Positions 1 to 6,087 of a DNA stretch of 6,167 bases are shown one piece after another (the first letter of the stretch is position 1; each line of letters starts with the position of its first letter). The notes under the pieces were generated by a model. That model was not told the origin of the DNA, made no database searches, and was given only the letters and a program-made list of their open reading frames with translations. This DNA is from Candidatus Zixiibacteriota bacterium (GTDB lineage: Bacteria; Zixibacteria; MSB-5A5; CAIYYT01). The stretch is from assembly GCA_023134875.1 (NCBI GenBank), contig JAGLUH010000141.1:1-6167 (forward strand), in the 5' to 3' direction. The position numbers and the translations under genes were made by a program.

Positions 1-212
1 GTGTCGTCGAATCGCAGGTTGCAGAGTCCGCCATATTGAGCGGCGATGCCAAAGTTGAGGCAGATCGACTTGGCGTGACCGATGTGCAGGTAACCGTTCG
101 GTTCCGGCGGGAAGCGGGTCTGCACCCGACCGTCGTTCTTGTTGTTCTTAATATCCTCTTCGATGATATTGCGAATGAAATGGGGGGGGATAGTCGGTTC
201 TGTTGTGCTCAT
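1..212 (-). CDS. glnS: Glutaminyl-tRNA synthetase, N-terminal fragment (cut by window edge)
   Basis: This enzyme charges tRNA-Gln with glutamine in the cytoplasm, using ATP. Only the first 70 codons, starting from the ATG at 212-210, lie in the window; the rest runs off the left edge. The visible part is diagnostic. Residues about 12-20 (FIRNIIEED) match the usual GlnRS N-terminus. Residues 33-49 carry [17 protein letters not shown], with the class I ATP-binding HIGH motif at 43-46, followed by ICLNFG (50-55) and NLRFDD (65-70). The [14 protein letters not shown] form is typical of GlnRS, whereas GluRS has APSPTG. A weak AGGGA lies about 10 bases upstream of the ATG. The gene is divergent from the gltX cluster. 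GlnRS in bacteria is generally explained by ancient transfer from eukaryotes, so this lineage should charge tRNA-Gln directly. The identification is very secure; only the missing C-terminus is unknown. Confidence 0.96.
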   Translation of the reverse strand, partial: MSTTEPTIPPHFIRNIIEEDIKNNKNDGRVQTRFPPEPNGYLHIGHAKSICLNFGIAAQYGGLCNLRFDD

Positions 213-427
213 CTTCACAGTTTCCCTATCGCTGTTTCCATATTCAAAGCTGGGACGGCAGTTTGTTACCGCCCATCCATTACTCTATTTCGGGCGAAGT
301 GCCAGTCTATTCACCCGTATCGCCGACCGGTGCATGGAATCGTTGGCTATACCGCCAGCCGAATGACGGAATCTAACACTTGTTAGTAATACCGCCAACT
401 CAAATCTGTCTTGAGGCTCCAATCAAT
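213..427. other. Divergent intergenic region between glnS and the gltX cluster
   Basis: This stretch separates the glnS start (minus strand) from the first possible start of the plus-strand cluster, so promoters for both units should lie here. I see no strong consensus promoter on either strand. The best plus-strand candidate is weak: ATGACG at 363-368 and AGTAAT at 385-390, spaced by 16 bases, each matching 4 of 6 consensus bases. The region contains a perfect inverted repeat at 373-386 and a 9-base direct repeat, ATACCGCCA, at 349-357 and 389-397. I recognise no riboswitch, T-box or RNA gene. Frames open on the plus strand across 36-386 are shadows of glnS or of non-coding sequence. Confidence 0.6.
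373..386. promoter_or_regulatory. Perfect inverted repeat, possible operator
   Basis: The sequence CTAACA-CT-TGTTAG is a perfect 6+6 inverted repeat around a 2-base centre. It lies 41 bases upstream of the ATG at 428 and overlaps the weak -10 candidate at 385-390. That position would suit a dimeric repressor or activator site. The arms are AT-rich and too short for a terminator, and no T-run follows. No regulator is encoded in the window, so the role is inferred from symmetry and position only. Confidence 0.3.
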
Positions 428-523
428 ATGATGCTGTGGGAAGACAATACCTCGAAGAAAAAAACGCTTGCCGATGCGAAATCAGCCAACTATCCTGCTT
501 TTCAAAGTGAGGAAGCCGTATGA
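428..523 (+). CDS. Possible 31-residue small protein or coupling ORF
   Basis: A short open frame begins with two consecutive ATG codons (428 and 431) and ends in a TGA that overlaps the ATG of the following membrane-protein gene (ATGA at 520-523). GAGG at 413-416 lies 11 bases before the first ATG, somewhat far for a ribosome binding site. The product begins MMLWEDNTSKKKTLADAKS and ends FQSEEAV; it is hydrophilic, lysine-rich in the middle, and has no membrane segment or cysteine. The frame stays open upstream to a TTG at 380, so the start is uncertain. I recognise no family. The overlap is the same kind used by the next gene pair (GTGA at 921-924), which favours real translation or translational coupling. 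At this length a chance ORF cannot be excluded. Confidence 0.4.
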   Translation: MMLWEDNTSKKKTLADAKSANYPAFQSEEAV

Positions 524-924
524 AGTATGAGCTAAAGCGTATCGCGGTCTGGCCGGTAATCAGAATAACTTTTATGCTCAGCTTAGTGCTGGGGTTTATC
601 ACCGGCATTTTCTATGCGATTTTCATTACCATGTTCGCCTTTCTGCCGATGCAGATGGGCGGCACTTTCGGGTCCGAACCCGATTTGCCTATGGCAGTCG
701 GCGGCATTCTGCTGGTAATCATGCCGATTTTCATGGCGGGGTTTATGGCGGTGATCAACACGATCATGGCAATAATCACAACGCTGGTATACAACCTGGC
801 GGCGCGCCTTACCGGAGGATTAGAATGGGAATTGGCGCCGCTTGATAAGCGAGTGATCCAACCGGCGAGCACTACGCCACCACCACCCGCCGACCAGCCG
901 GGAGCGGGAGATTATTCTGCGTGA
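520..924 (+). CDS. Small two-helix membrane protein, DUF3566-like
   Basis: This 134-residue protein starts at ATG 520, with GAGG at 509-512 and a 7-base spacer, a good ribosome binding site. The N-terminus MKYELKRIAVWPVIRI is followed by a first hydrophobic helix at about residues 15-42. A short polar loop with GSEPD (51-55) leads to a second hydrophobic stretch at about 59-92. The segment YNLAARLTGGLEWEL (91-105) closes the conserved part, and a proline-rich, probably disordered tail (114-134) ends the protein. The pattern of a YELKRI start, two helices and a closing YNL-A-GG-E-EL segment resembles DUF3566 and similar small membrane proteins of unknown function. I infer inner-membrane location with no known activity. 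The stop overlaps the gltX start by 4 bases, so it is probably co-translated with gltX; why a membrane protein should be linked to a synthetase is not evident. Confidence 0.8.
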   Translation: MKYELKRIAVWPVIRITFMLSLVLGFITGIFYAIFITMFAFLPMQMGGTFGSEPDLPMAVGGILLVIMPIFMAGFMAVINTIMAIITTLVYNLAARLTGGLEWELAPLDKRVIQPASTTPPPPADQPGAGDYSA

Positions 925-2375
925 CTGACAGCGAAGTAAGGGTACGAATCGCTCCGTCGCCGACCGGCTATTTTCATGTTGGCACGGCGCGTACTGCGAT
1001 TTTCAACTGGCTCTATGCCCGTAAAATGGGCGGCAGGTTTTTCCTGCGTATCGAAGATACCGATCGAGACCGCTCGAAGAGAGAGTATGTTGATATTGTC
1101 CTTGACGGTCTTCGCTGGCTCGGTCTCGACTGGGATGATGAGCCAATTTTTCAATCGCAACGTTTCGACAGTTACAAGCCTGTTGCGCAAGAACTGCTGG
1201 CTGAAGGAAAAGCCTACCGCTGTTTTTGCTCGCCGGAGGAATTGAATCGAAAACGGCAGCAGGCACAGAAAGAAAAGCGCAATTACCGTTATGATCGTAC
1301 CTGCCGCGATCTGACGGAGACGCAGATTAGAGAGAGGCTTGATACAGGCATACCCTTTGTCGTCCGTCTGAAACTACCGTCGACCGGAACGGTTGGCTTT
1401 GATGATGTGGTACTGGGCAAGGCTCAAAAGGCGTATGAGGACCTCGATGATTTCATTATCCTCAAGTCGGATGGCAACGCGGTCTACAATTTCGCCGTCG
1501 TGGTTGATGACCATGATATGGGAATCACTCATGTGATCCGCGGCAACGATCATGTCGCCAACACCTATCTGCAAAAAGAGCTTTACCAGGCGCTTGGCTT
1601 CAAGTTGCCGGTGTTTGCTCATGTACCGCTGATCCTGCGGCCGGACCGCTCCAAGGTGTCAAAACGCAAGAGCGACAAAGGCGTCACCGACTACCAACAG
1701 GAGGGTTATCTGCCCGAGACACTCCTCAATTTCCTGGCGCTATTGGGCTGGTCACCGAAAGATGATCGGGAAAAAATGAGCCGCGCTGAACTCATTGAAG
1801 CTTTCAGTCTTGAAGCGATCAATGCCGCTAACGCCATTTTCGATCCGGAGAAACTGACCTGGCTTAATGGCGAGTATATTCGCGATAAGTCGAACCACGA
1901 ACTGGCGAAACTGGTGGCGCCAATTCTGATCGAACGGCAGTTCTCTACCAAGTATGCCCTGGAAACGCGCTGGCAGTGGTTTATGCAGGTGATTGGCGCG
2001 CTCAAGGAACGCTGCAAGCTGGTGAGCGAATTCGCCGACAAGGGCGCCTACTTCTTTATCGATGAGTTTGACTACGACGTCAAGGGTGTCAAGAAACGAT
2101 TCGGTAAACCAGGGGTGAGGGAAAATCTAACTTTGCTATACGAACGATTTGACAACATTACTGATTTCACTGAAGCGACAACGGAAGAGGCCCTACGGGA
2201 ACTGGTCGACGAACTGGACTGCAAACCGGCGGAGTTGATTCATCCCACCCGCCTGGCGGTGTCCGGCCTGACCGGCGGGCCTTCCCTTTTCTTGCTTTTG
2301 GAGCTGGTCGGCCAGCAACAAGTAATCGCCAGAATGAAACGTGCTGTGGCATATATTGAAAAAATGGGAGAATAA
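921..2375 (+). CDS. gltX: Glutamyl-tRNA synthetase
   Basis: This cytoplasmic class I synthetase joins glutamate to tRNA-Glu; the product also feeds haem synthesis in organisms using the C5 pathway. Its 484 residues are a normal bacterial length. The start is GTG 921, with GGAG at 907-910 about 10 bases upstream; it places the conserved VRVRIAPSPTG at residues 6-16, where the family has it. The HIGH-type motif is HVGT (19-22), and the second ATP-binding signature is KVSKR (245-249, for KMSKR). FLRIEDTDRDRS (41-52), NFAVVVDDHDMGITHVIRG (190-208) and LLGWSPKD (274-281) are further family hallmarks. The zinc-site region has C101-x-C103 and C128, but D130 where E. coli has His. The C-terminal half (about 310-484) is the helical anticodon-binding region. 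Since glnS is next door, a discriminating enzyme restricted to tRNA-Glu is expected, although I could not align the deciding anticodon-binding residue. Confidence 0.97.
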   Translation: MTDSEVRVRIAPSPTGYFHVGTARTAIFNWLYARKMGGRFFLRIEDTDRDRSKREYVDIVLDGLRWLGLDWDDEPIFQSQRFDSYKPVAQELLAEGKAYRCFCSPEELNRKRQQAQKEKRNYRYDRTCRDLTETQIRERLDTGIPFVVRLKLPSTGTVGFDDVVLGKAQKAYEDLDDFIILKSDGNAVYNFAVVVDDHDMGITHVIRGNDHVANTYLQKELYQALGFKLPVFAHVPLILRPDRSKVSKRKSDKGVTDYQQEGYLPETLLNFLALLGWSPKDDREKMSRAELIEAFSLEAINAANAIFDPEKLTWLNGEYIRDKSNHELAKLVAPILIERQFSTKYALETRWQWFMQVIGALKERCKLVSEFADKGAYFFIDEFDYDVKGVKKRFGKPGVRENLTLLYERFDNITDFTEATTEEALRELVDELDCKPAELIHPTRLAVSGLTGGPSLFLLLELVGQQQVIARMKRAVAYIEKMGE

Positions 2376-2377
2376 AG

Positions 2378-2539
2378 ATGTCTGACAAAAACGAAACGCT
2401 AAAAGGAGAGATCGAAGCGCTGGAAAAAGAGTATGAGATCGCACAAGCGCGTTCGATGTTCGATAAGAAACAGGCCGATCATCTCTACAAGAGACTAAAG
2501 AAAAAAAGGAAAGAGCTAAAGGAACTGGAAGAGAAGTAA
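2378..2539 (+). CDS. Small charged helical (coiled-coil) protein, 53 residues
   Basis: This gene begins 2 bases after the gltX stop, with GGGAG at 2366-2370 and a 7-base spacer, an excellent ribosome binding site. It ends in TAA at 2537-2539. The product starts MSDKNETLKGEIEALEKEYE and finishes KKKRKELKELEEK. It is made almost wholly of Lys, Glu, Leu and Ala with heptad-like leucine spacing. This suggests one or two amphipathic helices broken around residues 26-35 (SMFDKKQADH), possibly a helical hairpin. There is no signal peptide, membrane segment, cysteine or proline. The function is unknown. Tight spacing and the strong ribosome binding site make it a real gene and probably the last of the gltX transcript. 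It could be a dimerising accessory protein, but nothing in the sequence ties it physically to GluRS. Confidence 0.78.
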   Translation: MSDKNETLKGEIEALEKEYEIAQARSMFDKKQADHLYKRLKKKRKELKELEEK

Positions 2540-2589
2540 GCCCGCCGAAGAATGCATGACAATGGCAATGGTTTCAACCTTGGGAGCCC
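2540..2589. other. Convergent intergenic gap without visible terminator
   Basis: These 50 bases separate the ends of the plus-strand gltX cluster and the minus-strand envelope operon. I find no GC-rich stem followed by a T-run on either strand. The only local repetition is a tandem CAATGG pair near 2562-2573. Termination may be Rho-dependent, or the two transcripts may overlap. Confidence 0.5.
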
Positions 2590-3198
2590 TCAGGGAAGCT
2601 GCGGTAACAATATGATCAGCAGGTGCATTACCAGCCCCGCCACCAGAGGGACGGTCAGATTGTCGTCGCGATGAATCGACAGCGCCTCGACGACAGTCGC
2701 CGTGACCGCACCGATAATGCCGACACTCCAGGGAACATTGGGAATAGCCAGGGTAACCAGGAGCGCCACCACCAGAAAGGCGATTGATCCCTCCAGGGTT
2801 TTTTGCCCCACGATCTTATGTCTGCCCCAGCGGCGACCCACCATCGCCGAGGCAACATCACCGAGAATGATAAAGGTGATAGCCATAGCGGCAACATAAT
2901 CGTCAAAGAAAAGAATACAGAAAAGGCCGGAGAGAAGGATATAGAAAGCGCCGGTGAAGTTGTTGCCCTGCTCTTGTGGCCGGATCATCGACCCGAAAAC
3001 CCGCGCGAGAAAAAGCCAGGGCGCGAGGCGACGCAGGCGGATGACCTCAAACGAGATCACCAACACATTGGCGACTACCATGATCGCGATCGCCCAGTCA
3101 CGCGGCAAGAGCAGATAGATCGCCGGAATCGCCAGCGCTAGGAAGTGAGTCGTTTTGCGGAGACCCTCCTGGCGATATGTGATTTCCTCAGGAGACAC
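2590..3198 (-). CDS. CTP-dependent polyprenol/diacylglycerol kinase family membrane protein (SEC59/DGK1/VTE5-like)
   Basis: This 202-residue integral membrane protein belongs to the family of dolichol kinase, phytol kinase and yeast CTP-dependent diacylglycerol kinase. Conserved features in order are RKTTH (14-18), a membrane helix ending FEVIR (50-54), GDVASAMVGRRWGRHKI (113-129), KTLEGS (133-138), E171 and DDNLTVPL (178-185). About seven hydrophobic segments lie at roughly 17-31, 35-50, 84-97, 101-118, 139-152, 157-172 and 183-199. The family generally phosphorylates a lipid alcohol with CTP; the substrate here (polyprenol, phytol, farnesol-type alcohol or diacylglycerol) cannot be read from sequence. 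The start is GTG 3198, lying 11 bases inside the end of the upstream chaperone gene with no clear ribosome binding site, so translation probably depends on coupling. The family is secure. Automated annotation may call it a phosphatidate cytidylyltransferase, a related but different fold label. Confidence 0.88.
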   Translation of the reverse strand: MSPEEITYRQEGLRKTTHFLALAIPAIYLLLPRDWAIAIMVVANVLVISFEVIRLRRLAPWLFLARVFGSMIRPQEQGNNFTGAFYILLSGLFCILFFDDYVAAMAITFIILGDVASAMVGRRWGRHKIVGQKTLEGSIAFLVVALLVTLAIPNVPWSVGIIGAVTATVVEALSIHRDDNLTVPLVAGLVMHLLIILLPQLP

Positions 3199-4999
3199 TA
3201 TCTTGAGCAGCCGCCTGCGCCTGCAGGATCGAATCGGTTACCATCTGGTAATATTTCCGGTTCTTGAAATTGACTTTGCTCATGATGTCGTCGAATATCT
3301 CAATACGCTTACCCCGACTGATGCGTTTGACCCAGTTCGCTTCAACCTCCATTAGTTTCTCTTCATGCAGTTTCTCCTTGATATCTCGCTGCGCCATGAG
3401 GAAGGTCAGCCGCGGTTTTTTGTCAACCACCTTGATGATGTGGTAACCCCAGTCGGATTTCACGGGCCCCGTAATATCGCCCACCCTGGTCAGCCAGGCC
3501 GCATCATAGAACACCTGCCCCATAGTTTCCGCGGAGATCCAGCCCAAATCATAGGCTACCTTCTTGATGTCATCCTCGCCGGGATAATACTTCATCGCGG
3601 TCGCTTTGAAATCGGCGCCTGTCTCAAGCTCCTCCTTAATCCGCAGCGCCGCCAGGGAATCCTCGACGACAATATGCTGAACTTCGACCGGTTTATTGGA
3701 GAGATACTTTTCCTCATGTTTTTCGTAGTAAACTTTCATCTCCTCCTCGGTCGCCTCCCAGTCACCCAACTGTTTTCTCTCAGTGAAAACGCGGTTACTA
3801 ATCTCCAGGCACCGGAAATAGTTGTATACCTGTTGCATGGTGTCACTAGCGGCGTAACCCAAATCAATAGCAGCCGATGCCAGCACATGCGGAGTGATTC
3901 TGTCTAACACAAGCTGCTGGCGCACTTCAGTGGTGAACTCGGGGTAACGTCTGGCGGTGCGAGCCCGCAGTTCCGCATTGCTGAGAATCATGGCTTCGAC
4001 TGTGTCGTTGTCGTTGACGATGCATACCCAGTCACGCTGTTCATAATCGCCGACATCCTTCTGCAGCAAGTCTTCATTCCAGCGGTACTCCGCTTCAGCC
4101 ATCAGGCTGTCGACAAACCTGACGGACATTTGCTGTTCCAGCCGTCGTTTCAGATTAGTCCGGAGCTGCTCCCGCAAATCCTCAAGGGGAGCAACTATCT
4201 CCGGAGCTGTTTCGTCCAGCCTGACGATATGGTAGCCAAATTCGGTTTTAAAGGGTCGGGAAACCTCGCCCATCTTCATCCGGTAGACCGTCTCCTCGAA
4301 ATCCTTGACCATCTCGCCGGGGCTGAAGAAGCCGAGATTACCTTGCTTCTCCTTGCTGCCGGAGTCATGCGAGTGCTCCGACGCCAGTTCTCCCAGGTCG
4401 GCGCCATTCCTGACTTGCTGGTAAAGGTCTTCAATCAGCGCTTTGGCTTTGCGGTCAATTTGTTCCTCGCCCAAATCACTGACATCGATACCCGCAACCG
4501 CCCAGGCTCTGCTATCGGTGGAAATCAGGAGGTGAGTTACGCGCCGGCGTTCCGGAGTGGCATAGAAGAGGATATCCGCCTGGTAGGCGCTGTCCACCTG
4601 CGAATCGGTAACCATAATCTGGCTGCCGAAAAGATCATAAAACATATAGTCCATCATCGGTGCATGAGTTCGATTGTGGGCAAGGCGGTGAATCTGCGCA
4701 GGATCAAAGTCCCACGATTCTTCGCCGGCGACCTGCCACACTAAACTCTTATGAATTGCTTCCCTCAGAGCATCGTCAGGAGTAGCCATTATCTTCCCCC
4801 CCAGTTGATGCAAAGATTTCAGCTCGGTGAAGACATCGTCGATGGTGATCATGTCCTCGCCAGCGATGGCCACTACCGTCCTCAGGTTCCTCGGTTCATC
4901 CTGTACCGGACGGCGACTCTTTGAACAACTCCACAACATCGTCAGGGTCAGTGCCGCAATTATCAACGACATCGCTGCCAACAACCAGGCTCTCTTCAT
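3188..4999 (-). CDS. Outer-envelope lipoprotein chaperone with two parvulin-type prolyl isomerase domains (SurA/PrsA-like)
   Basis: This 603-residue protein should help fold exported proteins outside the inner membrane. Residues 1-24 are a lipoprotein signal (MKRAWLLAAM then hydrophobic), ending LWSC with the modified cysteine at 25. Ser at 26 fits outer-membrane sorting under the E. coli rule. A SurA-like N-terminal region spans about 41-145. The first parvulin domain (151-262) has THLLI (H156), HSHDSGS (210-215), GNLGFFSPGEM (220-230) and GYHIVRL (H257). A helical linker with a second SurA_N-like part follows (about 270-435). The second parvulin domain (437-527) has QHIVV (H442), DLGWIS (484-489) and GYHIIKV (H520), but lacks the DSGS-type stretch, so it may bind rather than catalyse. 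GAGG at 5009-5006 with a 6-base spacer precedes the ATG. It follows a barrel-protein gene by 16 bases, a fitting client. Confidence 0.92.
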   Translation of the reverse strand: MKRAWLLAAMSLIIAALTLTMLWSCSKSRRPVQDEPRNLRTVVAIAGEDMITIDDVFTELKSLHQLGGKIMATPDDALREAIHKSLVWQVAGEESWDFDPAQIHRLAHNRTHAPMMDYMFYDLFGSQIMVTDSQVDSAYQADILFYATPERRRVTHLLISTDSRAWAVAGIDVSDLGEEQIDRKAKALIEDLYQQVRNGADLGELASEHSHDSGSKEKQGNLGFFSPGEMVKDFEETVYRMKMGEVSRPFKTEFGYHIVRLDETAPEIVAPLEDLREQLRTNLKRRLEQQMSVRFVDSLMAEAEYRWNEDLLQKDVGDYEQRDWVCIVNDNDTVEAMILSNAELRARTARRYPEFTTEVRQQLVLDRITPHVLASAAIDLGYAASDTMQQVYNYFRCLEISNRVFTERKQLGDWEATEEEMKVYYEKHEEKYLSNKPVEVQHIVVEDSLAALRIKEELETGADFKATAMKYYPGEDDIKKVAYDLGWISAETMGQVFYDAAWLTRVGDITGPVKSDWGYHIIKVVDKKPRLTFLMAQRDIKEKLHEEKLMEVEANWVKRISRGKRIEIFDDIMSKVNFKNRKYYQMVTDSILQAQAAAQDSVS

Positions 5000-5015
5000 C
5001 TGTTACCTCAACTTT

Positions 5016-5978
5016 CTAAAATGCAATCGTTAAAGATATTCGATATGAATTATCCAAATCGGGATGGTCAAGAAAAGCGCCGTCGAGGGCGAATCGCCCC
5101 AGCTTCACACCTGCTCCCAGGCTCAGTTTGCCGATATCGGAACCAGCCCGGAAGAAGACTCGCTCATAGTAACCCAACTCGACACCGTAGCGAGTATCAA
5201 CGGACAAATTTCCAGCCCAGAACTGCGCCGACTCTTTGCGACCCTCAAAAAGGATTTCGCCATCGGCTGCCAGGAGAATGGTAAACGGGGCGATGCCTTG
5301 ATGGAATCGTGCTCCCAGCTTGAAAGCGGGCAGGATTGATTCCCTGGTGCCGTTGTCATAGGAAATGAAGCTGGAGGTGACATTTGCCGCTGCCAACGCC
5401 AACCTTAGGCTGTGAAGGGCATCATACTGGAGGCCGAAGTCGAGTCCAAGCCCGTAGCCGGAGTTGTCGCCATAGGAACGAGCCATCACCTTGGCGGTAA
5501 GGCCGGCGCGCAGCTTACTGCTGAGGGCGAAACCGCCGCCGATGAGGAAAAGATAATCGTAGTGGCTGACTTCTCTTACTACGATAGTGCGACCCCGCTG
5601 AAGGTCTTTGTCGGTCAGCTTGATACCGCCGCCGCCGACACGGTATATCCCCAGGGCCAGCGAGCCGGTCTTTTTGCCCAGGTGCGCCGGTCGACTGTAA
5701 GCAACAAAATCGTGATTCACCAGCGAACCGAAGGTTTCCGAATGCAGCAGTATCAGTTCATTGCGGCCGACCAGGGCCAACCCTGCGGGATTGTAGTACA
5801 CGCCGCTGGCATCATCGGCAAGAGCAGTGTAGGCGCCACCCAGCGCTAAGGCGCGCGCGCCGGCACCCAAGGTGAATGCCTCACCGGCATACTTGGCTCC
5901 GCAGGCGTCACCCCCTCCAAAAACCAGCAACGCCAGAGCGATAACCACCAGCGCTCGATACCAACGAGTCCTCAGCAT
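5016..5978 (-). CDS. PorV/PorQ-type (UPF0164-like) outer-membrane beta-barrel protein
   Basis: This 320-residue protein has an N-terminal Sec signal: RTRWYR (3-8), hydrophobic core ALVVIALALLVF (9-20) and probable cleavage after A28 (CGA-KYAGEAF). The mature N-terminus bears the family hallmark, with GAGARALALGGAY at 38-50 and DDASGVYYNPAGLA at 55-68. The rest alternates polar and hydrophobic residues in short strands (for example SLALGIYRVG, YGLGLDFGLQYD, LRLALAAANV). It ends SLTIAF with a terminal Phe, the usual barrel-assembly signal. Related proteins include PorV of the type IX secretion system and FadL-like barrels, but no other type IX gene is visible and many members occur without it, so I do not assign that role. 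ATG 5978 is chosen because it keeps the positively charged signal start; the next in-frame GTG (codon 11) would lose it. There is no Shine-Dalgarno sequence. Confidence 0.88.
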   Translation of the reverse strand: MLRTRWYRALVVIALALLVFGGGDACGAKYAGEAFTLGAGARALALGGAYTALADDASGVYYNPAGLALVGRNELILLHSETFGSLVNHDFVAYSRPAHLGKKTGSLALGIYRVGGGGIKLTDKDLQRGRTIVVREVSHYDYLFLIGGGFALSSKLRAGLTAKVMARSYGDNSGYGLGLDFGLQYDALHSLRLALAAANVTSSFISYDNGTRESILPAFKLGARFHQGIAPFTILLAADGEILFEGRKESAQFWAGNLSVDTRYGVELGYYERVFFRAGSDIGKLSLGAGVKLGRFALDGAFLDHPDLDNSYRISLTIAF

Positions 5979-5986
5979 TTGTAGAT

Positions 5987-6013
5987 ATTATACAAGTCTG
6001 ACGCTGCTGTCAA
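5987..6013 (-). promoter_or_regulatory. Consensus sigma70-type promoter of the envelope operon
   Basis: Read on the minus strand, TTGACA (6013-6008) and TATAAT (5992-5987) are both perfect consensus hexamers, separated by 15 bases. That is shorter than the ideal 17; a shifted -10, TAATAT (5990-5985), would give 17. Transcription would begin about 5980, only 2 bases before the ATG at 5978. This implies an almost leaderless mRNA, in keeping with the absent ribosome binding site. All three minus-strand genes could be read from it. Confidence 0.6.
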
Positions 6014-6087
6014 TTCGATAATCTGTAAGACCCGTTTCCTTATTCATTATCTCTTATTAAAGAAATATACTGCCAAGCTGTATATGC

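Noticed and set aside
36..386. Plus-strand open frame of 116 codons
   Set aside because: It runs antisense through the unmistakable GlnRS N-terminus and continues into non-coding sequence; the translation looks like no protein family.
213..427. T-box or other aminoacyl-tRNA-responsive leader upstream of the synthetase genes
   Set aside because: I see no T-box sequence, specifier stem or terminator/antiterminator pair, and no run of Glu or Gln codons in the short ORF.
2540..2600. Bidirectional terminator between the convergent clusters
   Set aside because: GGGAGCCCTC and nearby bases look symmetric at first glance but do not form a stable stem, and no T-run follows.
2803..3141. Plus-strand open frame of 112 codons
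   Set aside because: It is antisense to the lipid-kinase gene and very rich in charged residues, typical of a shadow of a membrane protein.
3365..3907. Plus-strand open frame of 180 codons
   Set aside because: It is antisense to the second parvulin region, has no supported start and no recognisable domain.
4130..4744. Plus-strand open frame of 204 codons
   Set aside because: It is antisense to the chaperone gene, whose frame contains clear parvulin motifs. The long open run reflects codon composition on the other strand.
5412..5849. Plus-strand open frame of 145 codons
   Set aside because: It is antisense to the barrel-protein gene, which has a signal peptide, the family hallmark and a terminal Phe.
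5893..5910. Lipobox at cysteine 26 of the barrel protein
   Set aside because: The residues before the cysteine are GDA; Asp at -2 and Gly at -3 make a poor lipobox, and a barrel protein is better served by ordinary signal cleavage after A28.
5016..5978. Type IX secretion component PorV
   Set aside because: The hallmark fits the broader PorV/PorQ family, but no other type IX gene or C-terminal sorting-domain cargo is in the window.
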